Assembly: GCA_964395545.1 (NCBI GenBank)
Contig: CAYNAW010000003.1
Location: 1 to 51,741, forward strand
Reading direction: 5' to 3'
DNA: 51,741 nt
From: CAYGVX01 sp964395545
GTDB taxonomy: Archaea > Thermoproteota > Bathyarchaeia > Bathyarchaeales > SOJC01
Shown here: piece after piece, positions 24,507 to 32,746 of the stretch
Layout of the letters: each line of letters opens with the position of its first letter
How positions within the stretch are numbered: position 1 is the stretch's first letter
Made by a program: the position numbers and the translations under genes
Notes under the pieces: generated by a model
What the model saw: the letters and a program-made list of their open reading frames with translations, nothing else
Told to the model about the DNA's origin: nothing
Database searches by the model: none

Positions 24507-25508
24507 TTATTTGATGTTTGCGATTTCTTCCAGAAACTGAGCTACGTTTCTTCCAGTCGCCGTCAATTCATAGTGTAGCGGCATCTCTCGTCTGAACACC
24601 AGTTTCTTTCCCCTCAGGTTTCTCAGGTACTTGTAGACTCGGCGGAGGTTAACATTCGTAGCCTTCGACAAGGGGCGGGCAGAAATGCCGGCTTGCGGAA
24701 TCGCTTCATGTAGTCTTTTCTGTGTCGATGTCAGTCTTTCGAGATCTGGCGATCTTTTGGTTCGGAAGTAGAAGATGCGGTCAGAATCCGAGTTGTTGAC
24801 GATGAGGTTGCGCATTTGGAGACGTTTCACAGTCCTCGACATGCTCTTCGTGGGGGCGACTTTGAGCAGTTCTTCGCGCGTTTTCGGGCTGTTTATGAGG
24901 GTTCTCAGGATCTTTTCTTCATGACCGCTCGAGTGGATTGGCAGCTGGCCTGCAAAACCATGTTTAGCCACTGCATCGTTTATCCTTCTGCCGTACAATG
25001 TAAGTTTGAGGCGTTTTCCGTCGTCTTCTACTAGCCTGGCTTGGATGAGCGGTTCCAAATAGTCGGTGATGGTCTTCTGACTGTGGAGGTATCCTCGTCG
25101 GCCGAGAGTGTTCTGCAAGTCTTCAAGCGAATGTGGGGATTCGCTCAGAGTGGTGAGTATGGCTAGTCTTCTCTCATTCTTGAGGGTGTTGAGCAATGTA
25201 AGCCCGTGGTTGCTATCTGAAAGGACTTTGTTGGCTTCGCGGAGTTCCCTCTTGACTTTCCACGTGTCGCATTGTTCCACACATAGCATGGGTGAGATAA
25301 CGTTGCATGTTTTGCATCGTTCCTCCATCACTTGGAGTGTCTGCTCCAGCGTGCATCCCTCGTCTATCATCTTCCGTGAGAGCCACAGGGAGTTTCCGCT
25401 GAGCTTTCGGCTGTCTGCCCGCTTTTGTGGAGAATCGTATGTCATAGGGGCTTTGTCATAGGGGAACCTGCTCTTTCGGGGGGAGAAAGGAGAAGAGGGT
25501 TTCTTCAA
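24507..25508 (-). CDS. Winged-helix regulator with a four-cysteine cluster
   Basis: 333 residues. The TTG at 25508 is chosen because GGAGG lies 7 nt upstream. Residues 65-80 hold C-x2-C-x7-C-x3-C (Cys65, 68, 76, 80), a probable metal or Fe-S site. Then come probable winged helices at about 105-185 (LNTLKNERRLAILTTLSESP), 190-250 (EEKILRTLINSPKTREELL) and 262-330. It is divergent from the XRE regulator at 25611, sharing a region with two palindromes. A direct repeat CCCCTATGACA in its early coding region carries half of the same palindrome. The target is probably its own promoter; the signal is unknown. Confidence 0.82.
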   Translation of the reverse strand: MKKPSSPFSPRKSRFPYDKAPMTYDSPQKRADSRKLSGNSLWLSRKMIDEGCTLEQTLQVMEERCKTCNVISPMLCVEQCDTWKVKRELREANKVLSDSNHGLTLLNTLKNERRLAILTTLSESPHSLEDLQNTLGRRGYLHSQKTITDYLEPLIQARLVEDDGKRLKLTLYGRRINDAVAKHGFAGQLPIHSSGHEEKILRTLINSPKTREELLKVAPTKSMSRTVKRLQMRNLIVNNSDSDRIFYFRTKRSPDLERLTSTQKRLHEAIPQAGISARPLSKATNVNLRRVYKYLRNLRGKKLVFRREMPLHYELTATGRNVAQFLEEIANIK

Positions 25509-25530
25509 ATCTGTTCCTCCATCGCTTCAC

Positions 25531-25566
25531 TATGACATACGTCATAATACTATGACGTGCGTCATG
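25531..25566. promoter_or_regulatory. Tandem palindromic operator between divergent regulators
   Basis: Two 16-bp near-palindromes, TATGACATACGTCATA (25531-25546) and TATGACGTGCGTCATG (25551-25566), start exactly 20 bp apart, about two helical turns, so dimers would bind the same DNA face. They abut the TATA box TTATATA at 25568-25574 and lie between both gene starts. The layout fits autorepression or joint control by one of the flanking regulators. Confidence 0.75.
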
Positions 25567-25567
25567 C

Positions 25568-25574
25568 TTATATA
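25568..25574 (+). promoter_or_regulatory. TATA box of the XRE regulator, adjoining the operator
   Basis: TTATATA is about 40 bp before the TTG start at 25611. The near-symmetric sequence could also place a leftward transcript start inside the palindromes. Binding at the operator would block TBP/TFB access. Confidence 0.55.
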
Positions 25575-25610
25575 CCTTTCCCACACACCACTATACGGAG
25601 CAACAGCCCA

Positions 25611-26003
25611 TTGAAACTCCCCTGCGAAATAGCAGTAAAGTCCGTTGTCCCCGCTATACGCGCCCTCATCGCCAAAGAACTCGTCGAAACCCATAGAATG
25701 AGACAGCGCGAAGCCGCCCAACTACTCGGCATAACCCAGACAGCAATAAGCAAGTATGAACACCGCGTCAGGGGAAGGATAATCTCAATAGACAACGATC
25801 AGGAGGTTATGACGTTCATCGCCGAGACCGCAACTTCGCTCGCACACGGTGGTTTGGACAGGGCAGCCCTGGTTTCGCATATTTGCACTACGTGCAGACT
25901 CGTGCGTGAGAAACGCCTCATGTGCGAGCTATGCAAACGCACGAGCCCAACCCTCGATACTGAGCAGTGCAGACTGTGCTCTTTTGCATGCAGAGAATTC
26001 TAG
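25611..26003 (+). CDS. XRE-type regulator with a cysteine-rich C-terminus
   Basis: 130 residues from the TTG at 25611. Longer in-frame starts fall in the operator and TATA box, and GGAG lies about 11 nt before this TTG. The HTH is at about 28-60 (RQREAAQLLGITQTAISKYE). The last 40 residues hold seven cysteines: C92-x2-C95, C105-x2-C108, and C120, C123, C127. This resembles the stand-alone archaeal XRE regulators with CxxC tails. Metal or redox sensing is inferred. The stop interlocks with that of the Yip1 gene in CTAG (26000-26003). Confidence 0.85.
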   Translation: MKLPCEIAVKSVVPAIRALIAKELVETHRMRQREAAQLLGITQTAISKYEHRVRGRIISIDNDQEVMTFIAETATSLAHGGLDRAALVSHICTTCRLVREKRLMCELCKRTSPTLDTEQCRLCSFACREF

Positions 26004-27190
26004 AAGAATGCGGTAAGGATGATGGAACTGAATATTATGCTCATTATGACCGCTCCGAAGCCTCCTAGAAAGGCTTTGTTCCAAGAGAGCTCCTGCATCT
26101 TTTTCAGGGCGATCGTGCACAGGACGGTAGTCCAGGCATAGTATAGTAGGCTCAGGATCGAGATGGGCAAGCCCCAGTTGTTTTGGTAGATTGCGATGTA
26201 TTCTTCATAGGCAAAGTTGTACGGGACGAAGATGGGGGGCAAGACAAGGAAAACTAGGGCGAGGGCTCCCTGATAGACGAGTGTCACTGAATAGATATAG
26301 CCCAAGGTGCTCACTAGGTTCTTCCAGACACCACTCCACTTCGAGACGCTCTTCAATATTAAGAAAGCTATTGCCGAGAGCATTAGCCATCTAATCAAGA
26401 AATCGGTGACGCTTCTCATGATCCAGAATATGCTCAGCAATGTGATGTCGTCCCACATAACGGTGTAGAATCTGCCAAAGAAGAGGTCGTCTATCTTCAG
26501 CGTGAGCGTCGACAGGTCTGCCCATGAAACCACGAGTCCTATGCCGGTAATGTTGTCCCAGCTCGGCGCGTTCTCGGCTGTCCAATCGTCGCCTGCAAGG
26601 TTTACGCTGACGTTTGCCCACGTGTCACCTGTGTCCGCCAAAAGGTCGCTCACATCGAGTTCAAACCGTTTGTCTTCATCGTTGAGCGAGAAGAGCTGCA
26701 GCGTAGCATCGGTAGGCGTCACGTTTCCTGCATTAATCCATTTTGTCCTAAGCGATAGGCGACCATACTCTTCTTTGGAGCAGTTGATGCTTCCTATGCC
26801 TGTAAGCCGCAACCAGATGGACGAGCCATTTCCCAGAGTGGCTGAGACCGTGTCGTTGCCAACGATGGTCTCGTAGTTTTCGAACGTTATGTTGCCGTTT
26901 GAGCTCCACTGAAACAGGGTCGAATTCGTCGGGTGTTCTGTCCACAAGTCTTTCTCCGGCTTCGGGTCTTCAAAGAAGAACTTGGTTCCGCTGAGGTATT
27001 GTGCGCCTATGGTTAGGGGTAGCGTTATCAGCAGGATTAGGATTGGACCCTTGATGTTCGGTTTCTTCACTATTTCCTCGAAGGTCTTCACGGGAGAGTA
27101 GAGAACCCCGAACACCCATTTCACGAATTGGACACGGCTCTCTTTCTCTTCTTTCCTTTCTTCGGCGGGCAGAGTTTCTTCTGCTGTCAA
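26000..27190 (-). CDS. Yip1-domain membrane protein with a large extracytoplasmic insert
   Basis: 396 residues. A charged N-terminus (1-20) precedes a Yip1-like start (VFGVLYSPVKTFEEIVKKPN) and one TM helix at about 48-66. Residues about 70-245 are a soluble, Trp- and N-glycosylation-sequon-rich region resembling a carbohydrate-binding-type beta-sandwich (ANVSVNLAGDDWTAENAPSW). Four or so TM helices follow (250-396). The TTG start overlaps the HMG-CoA synthase stop in TTGA (27187-27190). Yip1 proteins shape or traffic membranes in eukaryotes; in prokaryotes the role is unknown. Confidence 0.8.
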   Translation of the reverse strand: MTAEETLPAEERKEEKESRVQFVKWVFGVLYSPVKTFEEIVKKPNIKGPILILLITLPLTIGAQYLSGTKFFFEDPKPEKDLWTEHPTNSTLFQWSSNGNITFENYETIVGNDTVSATLGNGSSIWLRLTGIGSINCSKEEYGRLSLRTKWINAGNVTPTDATLQLFSLNDEDKRFELDVSDLLADTGDTWANVSVNLAGDDWTAENAPSWDNITGIGLVVSWADLSTLTLKIDDLFFGRFYTVMWDDITLLSIFWIMRSVTDFLIRWLMLSAIAFLILKSVSKWSGVWKNLVSTLGYIYSVTLVYQGALALVFLVLPPIFVPYNFAYEEYIAIYQNNWGLPISILSLLYYAWTTVLCTIALKKMQELSWNKAFLGGFGAVIMSIIFSSIILTAFF

Positions 27191-28710
27191 CTTTCTTGCA
27201 TTCCCCGTTTGAATCTTCTGTAGGCGGCATAGTCTATGTAATTTATAGACGTGTTTCCTGCTTGGTACCCGATGGTGAATTTCTGTCGGTTCCTCTTTTC
27301 AGTTATCTGACCCGTGGTTATGAAGGAGTAGGCGTCGCTCCCTGCTCCTGATCCGTAACTTCCCACCACAATCCTCTCGCCGGGTTTCGCCACGTCAAGG
27401 ATGGCCGCCAAGCCGATGGGCGAGCATCCTGAATAGGTGTTCCCAAACTTGGCCACTTGAAGCCCGGGCTGGAACTGCTCCTCTGTGAAGCCCAGAGCCT
27501 TAGAAGCCCGGGTCGGAAATGCAGCGTTGGGTTGATGCGCCACGAAATAGTTTACGTCTCGAGGCTCCAACTTCAAGCGTTCCATAAGCTTCTTCACGGC
27601 CTTCGTCACATGCTTGAAGTAGGCTGGTTCTCCGGTGAATCTGCCTCCGTGGCTCGGGTAGGGTTGAGTGTCTCTTCTCCAAAAATCCGGCGTGTCCGAA
27701 GTGACTGAGCACCAGCCCTCAAATTGAGCTATGACGTCACATTTGCCAAAGATGAAGGCGCAAGCGCCATAGCCCACAAAGAAGTCTAACTCGCCACCGG
27801 GTTCTCCTCTAGGCGCGGATTGAGAGTTGTCTGTGCCAATCACCATGGCATAGGCTTCCTCCGAGTCAGGGTAGTACACCAGAGAGGCGGCATCTTTGAA
27901 CATGCTGGTCGCTGCTTTGCAGGCAAATTCGGTGTCCACCGCGTCTACGCACTGTAGTCCTTCTGCTTGGCATTCTTCGCCGAGCTTAAGGACCTGCGCC
28001 ACCTTGGAGGCGATGGGCTTGACCGCGTACGGATTAGACTCTGAGCCCACGTACACCTTGCCAACCAGCCTATGGTCTATGGCCGAGTGGATGAGGGCAA
28101 TCTTTCCGGCTTCCACGGCTGCAGTGATCGAGTCTTCATCCAAGAACGGGACAGAACGCTCAATCGCTCCGTCTTTTACTCTGAATTTAGAGGAGTAGAC
28201 GCCGTAGCCCACTATTCCGGGCCTCTCGTATTCTTTGGATGGCCTAACAATCCTGTAGTCTTGGAAGGGGTAGTACCCGCTGGATAGGGAGAAAGCCAAG
28301 GAGATGGTGGGCACTATTTCGCTTGGCTCAACGGCATGTCTTCTCCTGAAGCGAGGAACAACCTTCTTGCCCTCCAACTCGTCAAAGTCGATTTCTTCTC
28401 CATCCTTAACGATGTGGTCGGTCAGTCTTGCAGGAAACTTCACTGCACCGTCATGGAATGACACTATCCCGTACACGTAGGGGGCAAGCCTCGTAAACTT
28501 GTTCGTCGACTCGTTTACTAAAGTGCATACTTCCAAGGTTCCTTCGTCGTAGAAGAAGTCGATGTTCTCCATCTTTCTGAAGCTCTCTCGCCCACAGGCG
28601 CCGCAGTAGTTTCTGGGCTTGAAGTACTCTCTGCCGCAGAGGGTGCAGCGGCTACCTCGCAGTCTGTCGCCTATGTAGGCTACCCTTCGCTCGATGGGCT
28701 CGCTACTCAC
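27187..28710 (-). CDS. DUF35 zinc-ribbon/OB-fold fused to HMG-CoA synthase
   Basis: 507 residues from the GTG at 28710, chosen because GGGAGG lies 6 nt upstream; the longer frame would run into the thiolase gene. Residues 1-130 are a DUF35 module: zinc ribbon Cys22, Cys25, Cys36, Cys39, then an OB fold. Residues 165-507 are HMG-CoA synthase, with the nucleophile Cys264 in DTEFACKAATS and His392 in VAHQPNAAFPTRASK. The enzyme condenses acetyl-CoA with acetoacetyl-CoA for the mevalonate pathway. In characterised archaea DUF35 is a separate subunit bridging thiolase and synthase; here it is covalently joined. It overlaps the thiolase by 8 nt and Yip1 by 4 nt. Confidence 0.9.
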   Translation of the reverse strand: MSSEPIERRVAYIGDRLRGSRCTLCGREYFKPRNYCGACGRESFRKMENIDFFYDEGTLEVCTLVNESTNKFTRLAPYVYGIVSFHDGAVKFPARLTDHIVKDGEEIDFDELEGKKVVPRFRRRHAVEPSEIVPTISLAFSLSSGYYPFQDYRIVRPSKEYERPGIVGYGVYSSKFRVKDGAIERSVPFLDEDSITAAVEAGKIALIHSAIDHRLVGKVYVGSESNPYAVKPIASKVAQVLKLGEECQAEGLQCVDAVDTEFACKAATSMFKDAASLVYYPDSEEAYAMVIGTDNSQSAPRGEPGGELDFFVGYGACAFIFGKCDVIAQFEGWCSVTSDTPDFWRRDTQPYPSHGGRFTGEPAYFKHVTKAVKKLMERLKLEPRDVNYFVAHQPNAAFPTRASKALGFTEEQFQPGLQVAKFGNTYSGCSPIGLAAILDVAKPGERIVVGSYGSGAGSDAYSFITTGQITEKRNRQKFTIGYQAGNTSINYIDYAAYRRFKRGMQES

Positions 28711-29908
28711 GCTGTTCCCTCCCCAAGATGTGAACGTAGGCTTTGGTCCCGAAGCCCTCCAGCTCGTGAACACAGCCGCAGCTGAGCTCCCCGTCTGCCT
28801 TGACTTGTCTCTCACCTGCCTCGTGTCTCAACTGCTGAAACACCTCAAAGACCTCTGCACCTCCGGTAGCCCCCAACGGGTTGCCGTCTGCCTTCAATCC
28901 TCCATTCGTGTTAATGAAGAGCTTCCTGCCGTCAAGTTCGTAATAGTCTCTCCGCTGACCGTTCTCGTGAATGTCCTTCCAAGCCTTGCCTCTATGGTAG
29001 AAGCCCAAGTCTTCCAGAGACACCATTCCCATCATCGTGGACTGATCGTAGACTTGTAGGATTGCGATGTCTTCCAACCTGACTCGGGCGGCTTTGAGAG
29101 CTTCGTCCATCGCGAGGCGAGTAGCTAAGAAGCCTGTCAAATCGCTCCGTGAAGGGAACGTGATGTAGTCTGTAGCCGTAGAGGAGCCTAACACGTAGAC
29201 GGCCTTGTCAGTGTAGGATTCGGCAAGCTCCGCGCTCGTCAGAATCAAGGCAGAGGCGCCATCGGAAATGGGTGCAAAATCGAACAACCCCAACGGCTTT
29301 CTTGCCTCAGTCCGTGCCTTGACGACAGTCTCGACTGAGACTTCCCTGCGGAACTGAGCATACTCGTTCTTCACGGCGTTGCGGTGGTTCCTGACAGAGA
29401 GTTGAGCTAGAGCTTTGTTGAAGGAGTCGAGCTCGTTGCCCGTTATCTTGTGCTGTCTAACGTATGCTCTCAGCATCAGCTCGTGGTTGGCTTCAGGGGT
29501 GCACCCCGCATAGTAGCTCCATGGGTCTTCCAAAAGCATGAGGTCGTCCCGTATCTTGTCCCAGCGGTCAGTCATCTTTTCCATCCCTCCCACGAGCACA
29601 AGGTCATACTTGCCAGCTTGAACAGCGTTACAAGCGTTAGAAAGCGTGGAGCTGAATGAACGCGTGATTTCCATGGGAATGTTCGTTTCCAGAAGCTCGG
29701 ACAAGAAGCCCTCCTCGAGCCCAATCTTGTTGGTTATGGGCAAGAAGTAGTCGGCGAAGTAGCATGCGTTCAGGTCTCCCCGCTCGATCTTGGCTGAATT
29801 CAGCGCCGCCAGTCCGGCCTCTTCCACGAGGTCCTCGGGCTCCCTCTCATAATGCTCTCCAAAATGGGTTCTGCCCACGCTGATGATGGCTGGGCACTTC
29901 GCTTTCAT
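28703..29908 (-). CDS. Thiolase-family protein with atypical active-site loop
   Basis: 401 residues, thiolase length, with ISVGRTHFGEHYE, LVLVGGMEKMTD, the FAPISDGASALIL stretch and GGLKADGNPLGATGG. The place is right for the acetoacetyl-CoA thiolase partner of the HMG-CoA synthase. However, where archaeal thiolases carry CASG at the start of a long helix, this protein has ITRSFSSTLSNACNAVQAG (81-99), about six residues shorter, and the GHP histidine is Asn343. A C-terminal CGCVH (Cys377/Cys379) remains. It may be a diverged enzyme or a structural partner. The product is called at family level only. Confidence 0.85.
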   Translation of the reverse strand: MKAKCPAIISVGRTHFGEHYEREPEDLVEEAGLAALNSAKIERGDLNACYFADYFLPITNKIGLEEGFLSELLETNIPMEITRSFSSTLSNACNAVQAGKYDLVLVGGMEKMTDRWDKIRDDLMLLEDPWSYYAGCTPEANHELMLRAYVRQHKITGNELDSFNKALAQLSVRNHRNAVKNEYAQFRREVSVETVVKARTEARKPLGLFDFAPISDGASALILTSAELAESYTDKAVYVLGSSTATDYITFPSRSDLTGFLATRLAMDEALKAARVRLEDIAILQVYDQSTMMGMVSLEDLGFYHRGKAWKDIHENGQRRDYYELDGRKLFINTNGGLKADGNPLGATGGAEVFEVFQQLRHEAGERQVKADGELSCGCVHELEGFGTKAYVHILGREQRE

Positions 29909-30027
29909 GATCAGGGCTGACTCCTTTCTGCTGCCAAGCTTTTGTTCACTTATACGAGGGTCTTTCTTAAGTGTTTTCTATCTCCAAGCAACTGTGAGTC
30001 GAGCGTATGCGGGGTTTGAACAACCCT

Positions 30028-30033
30028 TTTATT
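30028..30033 (+). promoter_or_regulatory. TATA-like box of the SpoIIM-like gene
   Basis: TTTATT is centred about 27 bp before the GTG at 30056 and about 35 bp before the ATG at 30065. The mRNA would be leaderless or nearly so, and the in-frame TTG at 30032 would not be transcribed. Confidence 0.4.
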
Positions 30034-30064
30034 GCCGTCGTCAACATGTTGCCGTGTGATACGT

Positions 30065-30607
30065 ATGTCTTCCTCGAAGAAGAGGACGGTGCTCTTGGGC
30101 ATATTGCTGCTCGCGTTTTTAGCCGTGGCATACGTCGAGAACCGGATTTTCTTCGGGTATTCTGGTAGCGTGTTCGCCGAACCTTTGGTCGCCATAATCG
30201 TGGTCTTCATCCACAACGTCCTCGTCGTCTCTCTTATCCTCTTAGCTATGACCTTCTATGTCGAACTCGTCCTCTCGTTCTTCAAGCCCAGTAAATTCGA
30301 GTACATCGTGCTTCAGCATCCGCGAATATTCGCATTTGTGTTCACGTGCATGATAATTCTGCTGAGCGTTCTCAGAGCCAGCACCATAGTCTACGGAAGC
30401 GTAGTCCTGAGCGGACTGGTCATCGTCTTGCTGCTGAGCTTGCCCCATGGCATAGTTGAGGGCTACGGTATCTACTTAACAATCCAGAAAACCCTTCGAC
30501 GAACTATGACGCTGAGGGCCTTATTGGCCATATACACGCTGTTCTTCATTGCCGCGCTGATCGAGGTCGGCTTCTTCCAGCTCCTGCTTCTAACCCGCGG
30601 TGCTTGA
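30065..30607 (+). CDS. SpoIIM (DUF95)-like integral membrane protein
   Basis: 180 residues with about five TM helices. The motif LLSLPHGIVEGYGIYL matches the PHGxxE signature of the stage II sporulation protein M-like family, which in archaea has no link to sporulation. The predicted transcript start near 30056 supports ATG 30065 or GTG 30056 over the longer TTG frame. It is divergent from the thiolase operon across about 150 bp. Function unknown. Confidence 0.75.
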   Translation: MSSSKKRTVLLGILLLAFLAVAYVENRIFFGYSGSVFAEPLVAIIVVFIHNVLVVSLILLAMTFYVELVLSFFKPSKFEYIVLQHPRIFAFVFTCMIILLSVLRASTIVYGSVVLSGLVIVLLLSLPHGIVEGYGIYLTIQKTLRRTMTLRALLAIYTLFFIAALIEVGFFQLLLLTRGA

Positions 30608-30608
30608 A

Positions 30609-30618
30609 CCTTTAAATA
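30609..30618 (+). promoter_or_regulatory. TATA box upstream of the pncB-like gene
   Basis: CCTTTAAATA starts right after the SpoIIM-like stop and predicts transcription from about 30641, so the two genes are separately transcribed. GGAGTG at 30650-30655 is the SD for the ATG at 30662. Confidence 0.55.
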
Positions 30619-30661
30619 AAAATTTTGCCAATCATCTGTTCAACTAGCTGGAGTGAGTTTG

Positions 30662-31867
30662 ATGCGTCCTTTTCACGTAGCCTCCGAGGAAGAAATTAAG
30701 CAGGGCAAGACCACAGACATTTACTTCGTCCGCACCAAACAAGTCTTAGAAGCTAAGGGACTGGACAGGACCCGCGTTGTGGCTGAGGTGACGTCAGGTA
30801 GTCTTCCTGACGACTGGTCTTGGGGAGTACTATGCGGCGTTGAAGAAGTCGCCCATCTTTTCGAGGGCGTCCCCGTGGACATCTACTGCATGCCCGAGGG
30901 ATCAGTCTTCCGCCCAGACGATTTCCGCGGCTTTCGCGAGCCCGTGATGCGTATCGATGGGTCTTACGGACGTTTCTGCGTCTATGAAACTCCTCTTCTC
31001 GGTCTGCTCTGCCAAGCCTCTGGGGTTGCTACTCGAGCGGCGCGGATGAGGAAAATCGCCGTTGATAAGAGGCTAATATCCTTCGGAGTGCGTCGCATGC
31101 ACCCTGCTCTTGCCCCGATGATTGACCGGGCGGCGTACGTGGGAGGGTTCGATGCAGTAAGCTGTTTGTCAGGTGCGAAAATCACGGGTACGAAGTCTGT
31201 TGGAACGATGCCTCACGGCTTAATCATAATCTTTGGGGACCAAGTCAAGGCTTGGAAGGCCTTCGATCAGGTGGTCGAGGGAGATGTGCCGCGAGTTGCT
31301 TTGGTGGACACCTATTCTGACGAGAAGATGGAGTCTATCATGGCCGCAGAAACACTGAAGGATTTGGAGGCGGTACGCCTCGACACACCGTCGTCTCGAC
31401 GAGGCGATTTTTCAGAGCTCGTGCGAGAAGTACGTTGGGAACTGACCCTCCGTGGGTACGAACGTGTTAAAATCTTCGTGTCTGGAGGCTTGAATGAGGA
31501 GTCTGTAGGCCGGCTACGCGATGCGGGTGCCGACGCGTTCGGCGTTGGCACGTATATAAGCAACTCGCCGACCGTGAACTTCGCCATGGACATAGTCGAG
31601 AAGGAGGGACGATTTTGCGCCAAGCGTGGCAAACTAGGAGGTAGAAAGGAGGTTTGGAGATGTCGAAAGTGCTTCGTAGATGTTGCTTTGCCCCTCGATG
31701 CTCCTCAACCCACGTGCCCCCGATGTGGCGGGAGGACTGAACGTATGCTCAAACCCCTCGTGAAGAATGGACGGATAGTGGGGGAACTGCCCAAGCCACG
31801 GGATATTCGGGCCTACGTGCTCAGGCAGTTGGAGAAGCTTTCGCTGGAACGGTCTAAGGAGGCATGA
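30662..31867 (+). CDS. pncB: Nicotinate phosphoribosyltransferase with C-terminal zinc ribbon
   Basis: 401 residues from ATG 30662; GGAGTG lies about 7 nt upstream and the alternative GTG at 30653 overlaps that SD. It has YFVRTKQVLEAKGL near the N-terminus, RRMHPALAPMIDRAAYVGG with the catalytic His, and the phosphate-binding KIFVSGGLNEESV. A zinc ribbon ends it (Cys334, Cys337, Cys352, Cys355), as in other archaeal NAPRTases. It makes nicotinate mononucleotide for NAD; NadM at 51164 is a later step. Its 3' end overlaps the nitroreductase by 14 nt. Confidence 0.88.
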   Translation: MRPFHVASEEEIKQGKTTDIYFVRTKQVLEAKGLDRTRVVAEVTSGSLPDDWSWGVLCGVEEVAHLFEGVPVDIYCMPEGSVFRPDDFRGFREPVMRIDGSYGRFCVYETPLLGLLCQASGVATRAARMRKIAVDKRLISFGVRRMHPALAPMIDRAAYVGGFDAVSCLSGAKITGTKSVGTMPHGLIIIFGDQVKAWKAFDQVVEGDVPRVALVDTYSDEKMESIMAAETLKDLEAVRLDTPSSRRGDFSELVREVRWELTLRGYERVKIFVSGGLNEESVGRLRDAGADAFGVGTYISNSPTVNFAMDIVEKEGRFCAKRGKLGGRKEVWRCRKCFVDVALPLDAPQPTCPRCGGRTERMLKPLVKNGRIVGELPKPRDIRAYVLRQLEKLSLERSKEA

Positions 31868-32612
31868 AGCCTAGCGCTCGAAGGTCTCTCCCAACTTGGT
31901 CCTCCCACTCGTCCATCTCGTTCGGTGGGAATTTTCTCTGCCAATGCTCGGTCCAACTTTGCACGGTCTTACTGAAGTATCGCATTTTTAGCAGTCGGGA
32001 GTTTGCCTCTCCGTAATACTTGGTCATGGTTTCTCTTGAGGGCATCTTATACTCGTTCTCGTGTAGCACGGCTTCTAGGGGCCAGCGTGGTCTCGTCGGC
32101 GGCGCCTCATTGGGGTATCCTAAGCACACCAGCACTATGGGCATGACTTTCTTCGGCAGCTTCAGTATCTCAGCTATCCCCTTCAAGTCACTCCAGACGC
32201 TACCTATAAACACTGAACCCAAGCCGTAAGCCTCTGCGGCGATCACCATGTTCTCCGCGGCGAGGGCGGCGTCGATTACAGCGGGGAGCAGCATGCTCTG
32301 AGGTCCAAATTTGGTCTTGACTTTCAACAGTTTGAATAGTTCGAGTTGTCGGGCCATGTCGGCGCACACCACTATCCAGACCGGAGCCTGCTTCATACCT
32401 TCTTGCTCTCCGATGGCTTTGGAAATCGCGCTGCGCAGCCTCAGGTCTCTGATGAGGATGAAGCTGTAGGTCTGCATGCCGCAGGCGGTGGGTGCTCTCT
32501 GCCCGGCCGCGACTATTCGGTGTATTATACGCCGTGGCACTCGTTTGGGTTTGAATTTCCGGATGCTCTTTCGCTGGAAAATGGTTTCCAACACTGGTTC
32601 TTTGATTGTCAT
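31854..32612 (-). CDS. Nitroreductase-family flavoprotein
   Basis: 252 residues. N-terminal RKSIRKFKPKRVPRRII and RAPTACGMQTYSFILIRD bind FMN phosphate. AALAAENMVIAAEAYGLGSVFIG is the dimer-interface/FMN stretch, and LGYPNEAPPTRPRWPLEAVLHEN closes the family domain. The last ~55 residues are an extra basic, Trp-rich extension. Substrate unknown. GAGGGAGT lies just before the ATG. Confidence 0.9.
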   Translation of the reverse strand: MTIKEPVLETIFQRKSIRKFKPKRVPRRIIHRIVAAGQRAPTACGMQTYSFILIRDLRLRSAISKAIGEQEGMKQAPVWIVVCADMARQLELFKLLKVKTKFGPQSMLLPAVIDAALAAENMVIAAEAYGLGSVFIGSVWSDLKGIAEILKLPKKVMPIVLVCLGYPNEAPPTRPRWPLEAVLHENEYKMPSRETMTKYYGEANSRLLKMRYFSKTVQSWTEHWQRKFPPNEMDEWEDQVGRDLRALGFMPP

Positions 32613-32746
32613 GGGACTCCCTCATCTGTAGGTTCAGTCATCATAAAATAACGTTTGTTGTTCTGGCGTTGCGCCTGCACGGCGGAGCTTTAACGCTTAT
32701 ATTCACTGCCCTCTAACTGAGTGTTAGATAGATGCGGTGATGCCAT

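Noticed and set aside
25437..25462. CRISPR-like or mobile-element repeat (CCCCTATGACA twice)
   Set aside because: Only two copies 14 bp apart, in frame in a coding region and sharing the operator half-site.
28711..28815. N-terminal extension of the HMG-CoA synthase frame
   Set aside because: It lies within thiolase coding sequence and reads as low-quality Ser/Arg-rich peptide; the GTG at 28710 has a strong SD.
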